Below, piece by piece: positions 1-7,212 of a DNA stretch of 42,232 bases. The notes under the pieces are model-generated. The model made no database searches and had not been told where the DNA came from. It saw only the letters and a program-made list of their open reading frames with translations. The stretch comes from Methanoculleus sp. SDB (GTDB lineage: Archaea; Halobacteriota; Methanomicrobia; Methanomicrobiales; Methanomicrobiaceae): positions 1-42,232 of the forward strand of contig LKUD01000038.1 in NCBI GenBank assembly GCA_001412355.1, given 5' to 3'. Position numbers and translations under genes: made by a program. The number at the start of each line of letters is the position of its first letter. Position 1 is the first letter of the stretch.

Positions 1-32
1 AATCCGAAAAAAGATCGGGTATAAATTAAATG

Positions 33-620
33 TCACGTATTAAGCATGTGGAGAATCAGTATGCTGGTGGCTTTCGAATATCCCGGTTTTGTGGCCGTAA
101 TACTTATTTGATATCCTCTCGTCGCGGGGTCCGGAGCCTGCCAATATGTTGTGAATACGCCGTTTTCATCGGTTGTTCCTGTAACGGCCATCATTCCGGA
201 TGAAGAAAATATCCCTCCCCCGGATTCCAAACGGACCGTGGCGGATTGAACGGGAACGGCATTGGCATTGGTCACCAGTACCCGCATTTCCGTGGTGCCA
301 CCAGGAGATACGGTCCAGGGATGTACCGAGCTGTCAACGACAAGACTGGTATCCGCCCCCGGTAGTACCTTGAAATCCTGAGAAGTAATTCCCGTCGGAT
401 ATCCTGCACAGTCCGGAGGGGCGGCGGAGAGCATGGAGAGTCTCTCCGGCAGGATACTGCCCGCAGAGGGAGCTAATGTCGGGATGACAAACCCCTCGGC
501 CGGGGAAGGAGGAGGATCAACCACCGCCAGTGTCAGCCAGAACACCACACACCCGACAATAATGACGATACCGATAATTCCCACCCACATTTTTATCGTC
601 TCTGTCATTTTCCGCACCAT
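33..620 (-). CDS. Membrane-anchored Ig-like surface protein, unknown role
   Basis: A 195-residue protein with one N-terminal hydrophobic segment (about residues 11-34, MWVGIIGIVIIVG onward), so it is probably anchored in the membrane with the rest outside. A Pro/Ser/Thr-rich linker follows, and the C-terminal half (about 100-190) reads like a bacterial Ig-like (Big-1 type) beta-sandwich: TTEMRVLVTNANAVPVQSATV, then TDENGVFTTYW and ITATKPGYSKA. This type is common in surface and adhesion proteins of methanogens; no catalytic motif is visible. The ATG at 620 lies about 25 nt downstream of a TATA-like box at 641-650 on the same strand, suggesting a leaderless transcript; an in-frame ATG at 606 is the alternative. 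The function is not known. Confidence 0.7.
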   Translation of the reverse strand: MVRKMTETIKMWVGIIGIVIIVGCVVFWLTLAVVDPPPSPAEGFVIPTLAPSAGSILPERLSMLSAAPPDCAGYPTGITSQDFKVLPGADTSLVVDSSVHPWTVSPGGTTEMRVLVTNANAVPVQSATVRLESGGGIFSSSGMMAVTGTTDENGVFTTYWQAPDPATRGYQISITATKPGYSKATSILILHMLNT

Positions 621-640
621 TTTAAAAATATAAATTTCGC

Positions 641-650
641 TATATAATAA
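641..650 (-). promoter_or_regulatory. TATA box for the Ig-like surface gene
   Basis: On the minus strand this reads TTATTATATA inside an AT-only stretch. Its centre is about 25 nt upstream of the ATG at 620, which fits a leaderless archaeal transcript. Called by eye only. Confidence 0.4.
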
Positions 651-757
651 TAAAGTTATTGTCTATCTATCCCGAAATTTTATACCCGATCATTACAGGT
701 GACCCGGACAGGCAATCCTGTGGAGCAGACGCAGAGATACATCCCCGACACACCCGG

Positions 758-822
758 ATCCCCGTACGACGACGAAATAAGATCCGGGAGGATTCCGGCG
801 GGGATGAACACGTGAAAGAGGG
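758..822 (+). repeat. Diverged 65-bp direct repeat, copy A
   Basis: Hand alignment without gaps to 4986-5050 matches about 49 of 65 positions. The best conserved block is GATCCGRGRGGATTCCGGC followed by GGATGA. Both copies lie in the plus orientation and outside genes, on either side of the split methyltransferase. It looks like a dispersed intergenic repeat of the genome; copies elsewhere cannot be seen from this window. Confidence 0.5.
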
Positions 823-974
823 CGATCTGCAGACGGGCGAGCGGGAGCGCGACGATAACAGAGAAACAGTGTCGTCCGGTCCCGCCGGAAAGCTCACGGA
901 TACTCTGCCTGAGCAGTATGCCGGGTGACGGGGTGTCAGGCCGGTATGGCGGGCGGGATAAAAGAAATGAGGAT

Positions 975-984
975 TTATTTAAAA
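975..984 (+). promoter_or_regulatory. TATA-like box before the broken methyltransferase
   Basis: TTATTTAAAA sits about 30 nt upstream of the ATG at 1010, the expected archaeal spacing. The promoter appears to have outlived its gene. Confidence 0.35.
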
Positions 985-1009
985 GAATTCAGGTCATATC
1001 AAGCACGTC

Positions 1010-1285
1010 ATGGTGCCATCAATGGAGGTGCCGCTGGATACCGATAAGGTCCGCCTGACGAAGGAGCACGAGACCTACCTCTCCACGCTGTACGGCAAGC
1101 CCTGGATGCCCGTGCCGGGGACCCGATCCTGGGCGATACATTCGCCGACGACGTCGTCCGCCGCATCGACTTCGACTTCGAAAAGCTGAATCTCCCGAAA
1201 GGAGGCTCGATCACGCTCCCGATCAGGGCGAAGCACCTGTATTTGTGGACGAGGGAGTTCCTCGACACCCATCCGGAGTCAACGG
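1010..1285 (+). pseudogene. LCM-family methyltransferase, N-terminal remnant
   Basis: Start of a class I SAM-dependent methyltransferase of the leucine carboxyl methyltransferase (LCM) superfamily. From ATG 1010 the frame reads VRLTKEHETYLSTLYGK. At about 1100 one base is missing, and the family sequence continues in the next frame: LDARAGDPILGDTFADD, then RRIDFDFEKLNLPKGG, LPIRAKHL and WTREFLDTHPEST. Homology stops at about 1285, just before the glycine-rich SAM-binding motif should begin. The C-terminal half reappears in the same orientation at about 4400. With a frameshift, a lost SAM motif and 3 kb of foreign sequence inside it, the gene is dead. The family match is from memory of conserved blocks. 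Confidence 0.75.
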
Positions 1286-1402
1286 GCACCCGATGCTTTT
1301 TCATAACAGATTATAACTCATATAGCGTAGATTTGGTAAACGACGATAGTCAACAGGTCACTCGCCGAACCCCACATTACCCCGGGAAAATCCACCATTT
1401 AA

Positions 1403-1867
1403 AGAACACATTACTATCCTGGTATCCCCGGCATCGCCCTGCTCGGCGCAGTCGTCCTCATATGCGGCTGCACTGAGAATAGTAACGCACTAGCCGATCA
1501 ACCCGTCCACGTCGCCGCCACCTGCGATGTCCGGGTCATCGACAGGGACGGCAACCCGATTTCAGGAGTCCCGGTCTCATTCACCTCGATAAAGTGTACC
1601 GGAACAACGCCATAGGACGGCAGTGAATTCAATTTCCAGCGTTCCAACGAATCGAATGAGGGGGCGACCTGCACCGTCGGCTCTAACCTCCGCGAGCGTT
1701 ACATCGGCTTCACCGTCGAGGACGCCATCTCGCTGTCCTCATCCATTCCCGGCGACATCAGGGTCAGTGCCGTAATCGGCTACGAGGAGGCGAAGAATCG
1801 GGCGGGAGGAACGGGTGCCGCAGTGATCACCCAAGCGATCACCCTCAAGATCCCCTATGGGGTCTAA
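1403..1867 (+). pseudogene. Lipoprotein-like gene remnant interrupted by TAG
   Basis: One frame is open from 1403 to TAA 1865-1867 except for a single TAG at 1613-1615. It starts with the end of a signal peptide and a lipobox-like ALLGAVVLICGC, but has no usable start codon. Next comes VRVIDRDGNPISGVPVSF, typical of Ig-like or carboxypeptidase-regulatory folds in surface proteins. After the TAG the reading continues in sensible protein (RERYIGFTVEDAISLSSS) to a clean end. A missing start plus an internal stop point to decay. Readthrough as pyrrolysine is unlikely: nothing here supports it, and Pyl use is not known in Methanomicrobiales. Confidence 0.55.
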
Positions 1868-1997
1868 TAACTCAGCCGCCGATGATGCTCCCCCTGAACT
1901 GAGAGCTCCTCTCTGTAAAATAAAAGATCCCTCACAATAGTCCCGAATATCCCTTCTTTCTCCTTTGCACTCTTTATTCTGCGGCCAAATTTGAGTA

Positions 1998-2008
1998 AAT
2001 ATATATAC
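1998..2008 (+). promoter_or_regulatory. TATA box of the exported protease unit
   Basis: AAATATATATA stands out in GC-rich surroundings. With initiation about 25 nt downstream it gives a leader of about 20 nt carrying a GAGGG ribosome site (2041-2045) before the TTG start at 2052. Confidence 0.5.
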
Positions 2009-2051
2009 TTTACAGGTTTGGATAAAGTAAGCCAAAAAAAGAGGGCTGACC

Positions 2052-3668
2052 TTGAAATCCCAGACAACGCCAACGATACGCGGTTCCTGTGCCCGCGTCA
2101 GGTATGATCATCATGTTCGTGCTGTTGTGGCGATCGTGCTCATCCTGTGTCTTATCATTCCCGGTGTGAGTGCACTTGCGACCTGCCGGCCACCGTGCGA
2201 ATGCATGCGTGAGGAGGAAGCGATAGAACGGTTCGGCCGCGATGAATACGTGCAATGCGACGAACAAGCCTGCAGCTATCTCACGATTGACCGGACCACG
2301 AGGATTCCTATGTACTGCTTCCAGCCACTGCAGTTTCCCTTCACGCGGGCCACCCCCATTGTGACGCGGACACCTACCCCGACCCCGACAAAGGAGATCC
2401 CGATCACCACGGTCACGCCGACACCCACACCTCAGATTCTGGTGAAACCCACACCGCTCACGGATGTGCTGACAACCGTCACCCCCACCCCGGTGAGCGT
2501 GGCCTTAAAGGATTCCGACAAGGACGGCATCTTTGATATCCAAGACAACTGCCCGTACGTCGCGAATGCCGATCAGCTCGACGCGGAGGTCGAAGTGCAG
2601 TGCGGACCTGCGCCCAGCATCAACACGCCGCCGGTCTGTATCCCGGTCCATGTCGGCGACGGGGTCGGGGATGCATGCGACAACTGCCCGGATGTCATCA
2701 ATCCCGACCAGAAGGACACCGACAAGGACGGGCGGGGAGATGCGTGTGACAACTGCCCGACGGTCGCCAATCCCGACCAGAAGGACACCGACAACGAAGG
2801 GGTGGGCGATGCGTGCGACAACTGCCCGAATGTCTACAATCCCGACCAGAAGGACACCAACAAGGATGGCAATGGAGATGCATGTGACTGCAATGACGGC
2901 GTAAAAGGCGGCAATGAACAGGACATCGACTGTGGCGGGTCCTGCCCGCTGCCCTGCGATGTCTGCGGCGCCGCCGTACTCCCCGCACAATTTGACTACC
3001 GCGAGTGGAAGGGGAATAACTGGCTCACGATGGTAAAGGATCAGGCAGTCTGCGGGTCCTGCTATGCCCATTCGGCAATCGGTGCGATGGAGGCAAAATA
3101 CAACCTCGAACAGAATTACCTCTGGTACCTCAACCTCGCCGAGCAGCAGTACGTCTCTCCCTGCTTTTCGAATGTGGGGTCCTGCATGGGGGGAGACACG
3201 AGTGCGGTCCTCGCCCACCTGAAGAAAGACGGTGTGGTCACCGAGGCATGCTTCCCGTATACGTCCACGAACTGCGTCCACCACGAACCGGACCCGATAC
3301 CCGAAGACCCAGGCCACCAGAAGATGGTCTGCAACTTCGCCGGGCACTGCTCCCAGCCGCAGACCTGCTCACCCTGCGCCAACCCCTTTGAGACGTGGAC
3401 GATCACGGATTACAATTATTTCACGGGGACCGTTGAGCAGGTGAAACGCAATCTCGTCTGCAACGGCCCTCTTGACGTCTGTTCCGGCGAATGGTGGCAC
3501 TGCGTCGTGCTCGTCGGATGGGATGATACCCAGAATTCCTGGATCATCAAGAACAGTTGGGGGAACGGCTGGCAGGACAACGGCTACGGCCTCATCGCCT
3601 TTGACAGTAAAATCGGGAAGGATTTTTTGAACAATACCTATTCGGTCAGTGGCGTGGGGGTGATCTGA
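2052..3668 (+). CDS. Exported papain-family (C1A) protease with TSP3 repeats
   Basis: A 538-residue exported cysteine protease. Residues about 22-42 form a signal peptide or anchor (VVAIVLILCLIIPGVSA). Then follow a Cys-rich stretch, a Thr-Pro rich linker (about 100-155), calcium-binding thrombospondin type-3 repeats (about 155-280, DxDxDG and DNCPxxxNPDQxDTDxDG pattern), and the papain domain (about 300-538). The catalytic set is intact: oxyanion Gln331 and Cys337 in KDQAVCGSCYAHS, His483 in WWHCVVLVGWD, and Asn501 in IIKNSWGNGW. No obvious inhibitory propeptide is seen. The start is TTG 2052, supported by GAGGG 6 nt upstream. It lies between the two halves of a broken methyltransferase and is followed one base later by a DUF333 gene, probably co-transcribed. 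A role in peptide scavenging or surface-protein turnover is inference. Confidence 0.88.
   Translation: MKSQTTPTIRGSCARVRYDHHVRAVVAIVLILCLIIPGVSALATCRPPCECMREEEAIERFGRDEYVQCDEQACSYLTIDRTTRIPMYCFQPLQFPFTRATPIVTRTPTPTPTKEIPITTVTPTPTPQILVKPTPLTDVLTTVTPTPVSVALKDSDKDGIFDIQDNCPYVANADQLDAEVEVQCGPAPSINTPPVCIPVHVGDGVGDACDNCPDVINPDQKDTDKDGRGDACDNCPTVANPDQKDTDNEGVGDACDNCPNVYNPDQKDTNKDGNGDACDCNDGVKGGNEQDIDCGGSCPLPCDVCGAAVLPAQFDYREWKGNNWLTMVKDQAVCGSCYAHSAIGAMEAKYNLEQNYLWYLNLAEQQYVSPCFSNVGSCMGGDTSAVLAHLKKDGVVTEACFPYTSTNCVHHEPDPIPEDPGHQKMVCNFAGHCSQPQTCSPCANPFETWTITDYNYFTGTVEQVKRNLVCNGPLDVCSGEWWHCVVLVGWDDTQNSWIIKNSWGNGWQDNGYGLIAFDSKIGKDFLNNTYSVSGVGVI
2679..2885 (+). repeat. Three 69-bp tandem coding repeats (TSP3 units)
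   Basis: GAC-AAC-TGC-CCG recurs at 2679, 2748 and 2817, an exact 69-bp (23-codon) period. Each unit encodes one DNCP...NPDQKDT...GDAC calcium-binding module of the protease. DNA similarity between units is high, so unit number may vary between strains. Confidence 0.85.
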
Positions 3669-3669
3669 G

Positions 3670-4185
3670 ATGAAGCACGCACGATGCATCGTACTCCTTC
3701 TGATCACAGCATCCCTGCTCGCTCCGGGGGCCACAGCGCTCCTGAACCCGGCGGCGGTCTACTGTGACCAACTGAACTATACCTACACCGTCGAGAGCGG
3801 CGAGAACGGTGACCGGGGCTACTGCGTCGTCGACAGCGGCGCACGCATCGATGCCTGGGAGTTCCTCAGGGGCGAAGAGGGCACCGAGTACGGCTATTGT
3901 GAACGGAAGGGCTACGCCACTAAAACCATCACCGATCCGGCGGTATGTGGCGGCATCTACTCCGACGCATGTGCGGTCTGCAAACTCCCCGACGGAACCA
4001 CCATGGAAGTGACCGAACTGATGGAGCTTTCCTTCAAAGAGCCGGACCTCGTGATCCATGAGGGGGGGGCGCCGTATTCGGACGCAGCACCCATTCCCAC
4101 TGCGACAGAGACACCAATCTCCCTGGTTACACCACTCTTCGGAGCGGCGGTCGCTATGATGGCGTTCGGTCGAAAAAAGGAGTAA
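3670..4185 (+). CDS. Small exported DUF333-domain protein
   Basis: A 171-residue protein with a clear signal peptide (residues about 1-23, CIVLLLITASLLAPGATA). It has two DUF333-like units, of the kind once named putative hemolysin: LNPAAVYCDQLNYTY with GDRGYCVVDSG and DAWEFLRGE, then a second YCERKGYAT half with CKLPDGTTMEV. The tail is a short hydrophobic segment ending in GRKKE, after a Thr/Pro-rich linker, which resembles an archaeal C-terminal surface anchor. The ATG follows the protease stop by one base, so the two are very likely one transcript. DUF333 proteins have no proven activity. Pairing with an exported cysteine protease would suit an inhibitor or substrate-binding partner, but that is a guess. 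Confidence 0.75.
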   Translation: MKHARCIVLLLITASLLAPGATALLNPAAVYCDQLNYTYTVESGENGDRGYCVVDSGARIDAWEFLRGEEGTEYGYCERKGYATKTITDPAVCGGIYSDACAVCKLPDGTTMEVTELMELSFKEPDLVIHEGGAPYSDAAPIPTATETPISLVTPLFGAAVAMMAFGRKKE

Positions 4186-4322
4186 TAATGAGGAGAGGAT
4201 TTCTATAAACTCCCTCCAACCAAAAGTACTTTATTTCCCATATCGATCACTAATTCATGAGCACGTTTACAAATTTCGCAATTAAGAGCGAATAGAAACA
4301 TATTGCTGAATGGGGAGATCGA

Positions 4323-4934
4323 TTGGGTGACGTAGAGAAGATGATTGACTGGGAACAATTCCGTCCTATCATCAAAGACCTCTCTACAAACAATACAGAA
4401 AAGGGTGGCCGTCCGAATCTCGACGTGATCGAGCTCAGGAGATGCCTGTATCCGGACCGCCACGACTACGAGATGATCGGCTCTTCGGTGACCGAGCTGC
4501 AGTGGCTCGACGGCATCGCGGGAGACAGGCCCGTGCTCGTGGTCGCCGAGGGACTGGTGGAGTACCTGCACGAGAAGGATGCGGTGGCGCTTTTTACCCG
4601 GATCACCGGACAGTTCCCGGGCGGCCAGATCATCTTCGACACCTACAGCCGGCTCACGGTGCGGGTGATCAACCTTGCGGTGAAGCTGGCCTCACTGCGG
4701 TCGAAACCCACGGCAACCGGCACCCCCGTGCATCTGCCGTGGGGCATCGACGATCCGCGGGAGCTCGAAAGGCTGGTTCCGGGCCTCCGGCTCGTGTCGG
4801 CCGTCCCCTTCCTGACCATGCCCGAGCTGGTCAGGCGGCTCGCGTATTCGCGGGTGCAGGCCCTGGCGTACCGCGTGCTGGAACAGTGCGGGTGGTACAG
4901 GCGCTCGATGCAGCACTTTCGGTATGAGTTCTGA
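4323..4934 (+). pseudogene. LCM-family methyltransferase, C-terminal remnant
   Basis: From about residue 30 this reading frame is the second half of an LCM-superfamily methyltransferase: LDVIELRRCLYPDRHDY, MIGSSVTELQWLDG, GDRPVLVVAEGLVEYL, the IIFDTYSRLTVRV strand, LPWGIDDPRELERLVPGL, and a normal C-terminus. The first 27 or so residues (from TTG 4323) are unrelated AT-richer sequence. The SAM-binding glycine motif and about 30 residues between this piece and the N-terminal remnant at 1010-1285 are missing, so it should be inactive even if translated. Both halves share orientation and order, which argues for one gene split by insertion with a small deletion rather than two genes. Confidence 0.75.
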
Positions 4935-5344
4935 CTGGATTATTCTATGTGTCGCTATGGGTGAGGGACTGGGGCCTGCCGCTGGATTCTCGTACTACGG
5001 CCGGATGAGATCCGAGGGGATTCCGGCATGGATGATCACCGGAAAGAGTGGGGGGTTGGGTGTATCCGTCTTCCCGGCTGGGCGTTCTCTGCATTCCATT
5101 TGCCGAGTGGGGTAAAAAATGTTCGCGGTGCGGGAGCAAGTGCAATTCAGAGATCTATTGCATAAAAATTATATTCCGAAATAAACATACAAATTTTTTG
5201 GTAGACAGAACAATGTTAGTATAAAGAGACTAAAAGAATAAAAGATAAATTTAGTTTCTATTACGAAAAATGTGAAAAAATATTACAGCATTATATGGTT
5301 AGGATGTGCATATAGAAAATGAATGATTAAAAACGGGGGATCAA
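4935..5344. other. Left border of the AT-rich island
   Basis: No gene is supported; the small plus-strand ORF at 4924-5115 has no recognisable domain and covers a repeat copy. Base composition changes sharply near 5120, from GC-rich to strongly AT-rich, and stays so to about 14600. The right end carries a good ribosome site, GGGGGATC (5335-5342), for the nuclease gene at 5345. I found no tRNA, integrase or clear attachment repeat at this border. Confidence 0.55.
4986..5050 (+). repeat. Diverged 65-bp direct repeat, copy B
   Basis: Partner of 758-822, same orientation, about 75 percent identical by hand alignment. It lies just inside the GC-rich side of the island border. Confidence 0.5.
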
Positions 5345-6250
5345 ATGGAGCCAAATCAAGCAAGGGGATATATCTTAGAATTTGAAGTAAAAAGGTTATT
5401 AGAGGAATCTGGTTATGTGGATGTTAAATCTGAGCGGATAAGAGGTCGAGGAGCAAACCATCAAATTGACTCTTATGGGATTTTATCGATTCCGACAGCA
5501 TTTATCTACCCTATTCGGCTAATATCCGAAGCAAAATTTCATTCGGACTCTATAGGATTACCTACAATTCGCAATTTTGTTGGCGTAATCAAAGATATTT
5601 CTGAAAATTATTTTGTGAAGTCGCATGAAAGAAGTTCATTACGATTTACAGATGTAGGATGTATATTTAGTGCAAGCTCTTTCACCATTGATGCTCAAGA
5701 ATATGCATGGGCCCATAATATTTTTTTAGTGTCATTTTCCATGATTGAGTTAATGCAACAATTATTAACCACTATCAATGAAAGCGTTGATTCTGATCAA
5801 ATGGTCAAAATATTGAAGGATCCAAATAAAAAAAGAAGAAAAAAAGAAAGAATAATAGAATCGTATAAAAAATTTTTAAAAAATAAAGAAATTGTATATC
5901 CTACATTAGTAGTAGGAATATTGGATAATGTTTATCCTGTAGTTCTTGTTGGAAATAACGGATGGATTAAGCGAGTTGTTCCACCGCGAGATACTGATAA
6001 ACTTGATTCTAGAAAAGACGATAGAATTGACAATGTTATCAGCGGAACATCTCAGGAACATATTTTTGAGATTATTATTAACGAAGAACTTGTTTTTTTT
6101 AATTTACCCCACTTTGCGGCCACAAAAATTCTTAAGCGGATTGAAAAAAATAAAGATAAAATTGCTGAAATTCAGATACCTTTTAAATATAGCAATGGTA
6201 CTAGTTCTGTCCGTAGAATTATTTCTTTAAATGTTAAAATGCAGATTTAA
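5345..6250 (+). CDS. PD-(D/E)XK nuclease-like protein (Mrr-type fold)
   Basis: A 301-residue protein whose first 90 residues look like a restriction-endonuclease fold: a helix with Glu13, then HQIDSYG (Asp42), then LISEAKF (Glu62, Lys64), followed by IGLPTIRNFVGVIKD. This is the D...ExK core and following helix of Mrr-like nucleases that act on foreign or modified DNA. The rest (about 150-301) is Lys-rich, has no domain I can name, and may recognise the target. The start is ATG 5345 behind GGGGGATC. Codon use is AT-rich, unlike the flanking genome, consistent with transfer. It is the first gene of the island, 138 nt before a membrane protein. Nuclease fold likely; cellular role (defence) inferred from motif and neighbours. 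Confidence 0.7.
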   Translation: MEPNQARGYILEFEVKRLLEESGYVDVKSERIRGRGANHQIDSYGILSIPTAFIYPIRLISEAKFHSDSIGLPTIRNFVGVIKDISENYFVKSHERSSLRFTDVGCIFSASSFTIDAQEYAWAHNIFLVSFSMIELMQQLLTTINESVDSDQMVKILKDPNKKRRKKERIIESYKKFLKNKEIVYPTLVVGILDNVYPVVLVGNNGWIKRVVPPRDTDKLDSRKDDRIDNVISGTSQEHIFEIIINEELVFFNLPHFAATKILKRIEKNKDKIAEIQIPFKYSNGTSSVRRIISLNVKMQI

Positions 6251-6388
6251 ATAGTATTTTTTAATCTATAAGAATATTGTCAAATTTTGGTTACTAACTC
6301 ACTCGCATTTATCGACTCATTAAGCACCGTAAGTAGAAGGTTAAAAAATTAGAAATATCTTTTAACAGGGAAAACAATTTCAATTTCT

Positions 6389-7114
6389 ATGAACCGAGAG
6401 TACAGATTTAAACTCGGAGGATTATTCTTTTTTATTTTAATTTTCGGAGTTTTTTTATCTACCACAGAGGGATGTAACCTCATTTTCAATTCATCAAATT
6501 ATCAAATGGGGTCAATACTCATAGCAATATTTGGATTGTTAGCAATTTATGCGTCATCTGAAGGATTTGGATATCTATTCAATTCCATTTTTTTTGTTCT
6601 GTGGAGCAGAATTAAACCAAGATATATTCAAGGAACAAAAGCAAGAGGATATTCAGCAGATCAAGAAAAATATTTTCATTCTGAACATATGAGAAATAGA
6701 ATAGTCAAGTCGGGACAAGAGAAAATGATGAATATTCCAAAGGAAATTCAAGAATATTCTTATGAGACTTATTATTATTATTTTTTTCATAAATATGCTC
6801 CAAACAATTTAAAGGAACATATAGAACGAAGATGGACGCATTTCGCGGTAGGGATGACAGAGATTGTTGCAATTATTTTTGCATTGTTATTTTCTTTATA
6901 TATAATAATTTTTGAAAAACATTGGGAACTGACCCGTATCACTTACGTAATTATTATTTTTTCAGCATTCTTTAGTATAATTTGTTTATATAATGCATTA
7001 CTCTCGAGGAGAGATGCTTTAGAGATGTTAGATTTATGGATGTATGCGAATTTTGATGGTGAAGGTAAATGTATCTTCAGTAAATTCGAAAAAGAAATGA
7101 GCGATAAAAAATGA
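6389..7114 (+). CDS. Four-helix membrane protein of unknown function
   Basis: A 241-residue protein with two N-terminal membrane helices (about 9-25 and 41-72), a charged, Tyr-rich cytoplasmic-looking middle (about 75-150), two further helices (about 153-175 and 184-205) and a short charged tail. I recognise no family and no catalytic motif. The ATG at 6389 has no ribosome site; TTAAAAAATTAG at about 6342-6352 could be its TATA box. It sits between a PD-(D/E)XK protein and the radical SAM/DGQHR unit. Membrane proteins in such islands are sometimes abortive-infection effectors, but nothing in this sequence shows that. Confidence 0.6.
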   Translation: MNREYRFKLGGLFFFILIFGVFLSTTEGCNLIFNSSNYQMGSILIAIFGLLAIYASSEGFGYLFNSIFFVLWSRIKPRYIQGTKARGYSADQEKYFHSEHMRNRIVKSGQEKMMNIPKEIQEYSYETYYYYFFHKYAPNNLKEHIERRWTHFAVGMTEIVAIIFALLFSLYIIIFEKHWELTRITYVIIIFSAFFSIICLYNALLSRRDALEMLDLWMYANFDGEGKCIFSKFEKEMSDKK

Positions 7115-7152
7115 TTCATGCCCTCACATTAAAAAACAGAATTCATATGTAT

Positions 7153-7190
7153 TAGGATCCATTACTATATGATCCCTTTATCTAGGATCC
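7153..7190 (+). promoter_or_regulatory. Candidate promoter with paired TAGGATCC boxes
   Basis: TAGGATCC occurs at 7153-7160 and again at 7183-7190, exactly 30 bp apart. A TATA-like ACTATATGA (7164-7172) lies between them. The second box would fall at or near the start of transcription of the radical SAM operon (ATG 7213), a natural place for a repressor. Boxes seen; role inferred. Confidence 0.4.
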
Positions 7191-7212
7191 CAACAACATA
7201 TTTAGTTGAAGC

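Larger units (their letters stand above)
621..1009. other. Intergenic stretch without a supported gene
   Basis: No credible protein is encoded here: the small ORFs on both strands have no recognisable domain, and those on the minus strand are shadows. It holds a promoter for the minus-strand gene at its left end, a diverged repeat at 758-822, and a TATA-like box at 975-984 in front of the broken methyltransferase. Confidence 0.6.

Noticed and set aside
1613-1615. TAG read as pyrrolysine
   Set aside because: The gene also lacks a start codon, and pyrrolysine use is not known in Methanomicrobiales.
2679-2885. Regular 69-bp tandem repeat as a possible CRISPR array
   Set aside because: The units are coding TSP3 modules with no variable spacers; no cas gene is present in the window.
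4924-5115. 63-residue plus-strand ORF after the methyltransferase remnant
   Set aside because: It covers repeat copy B and has no recognisable fold or ribosome site.
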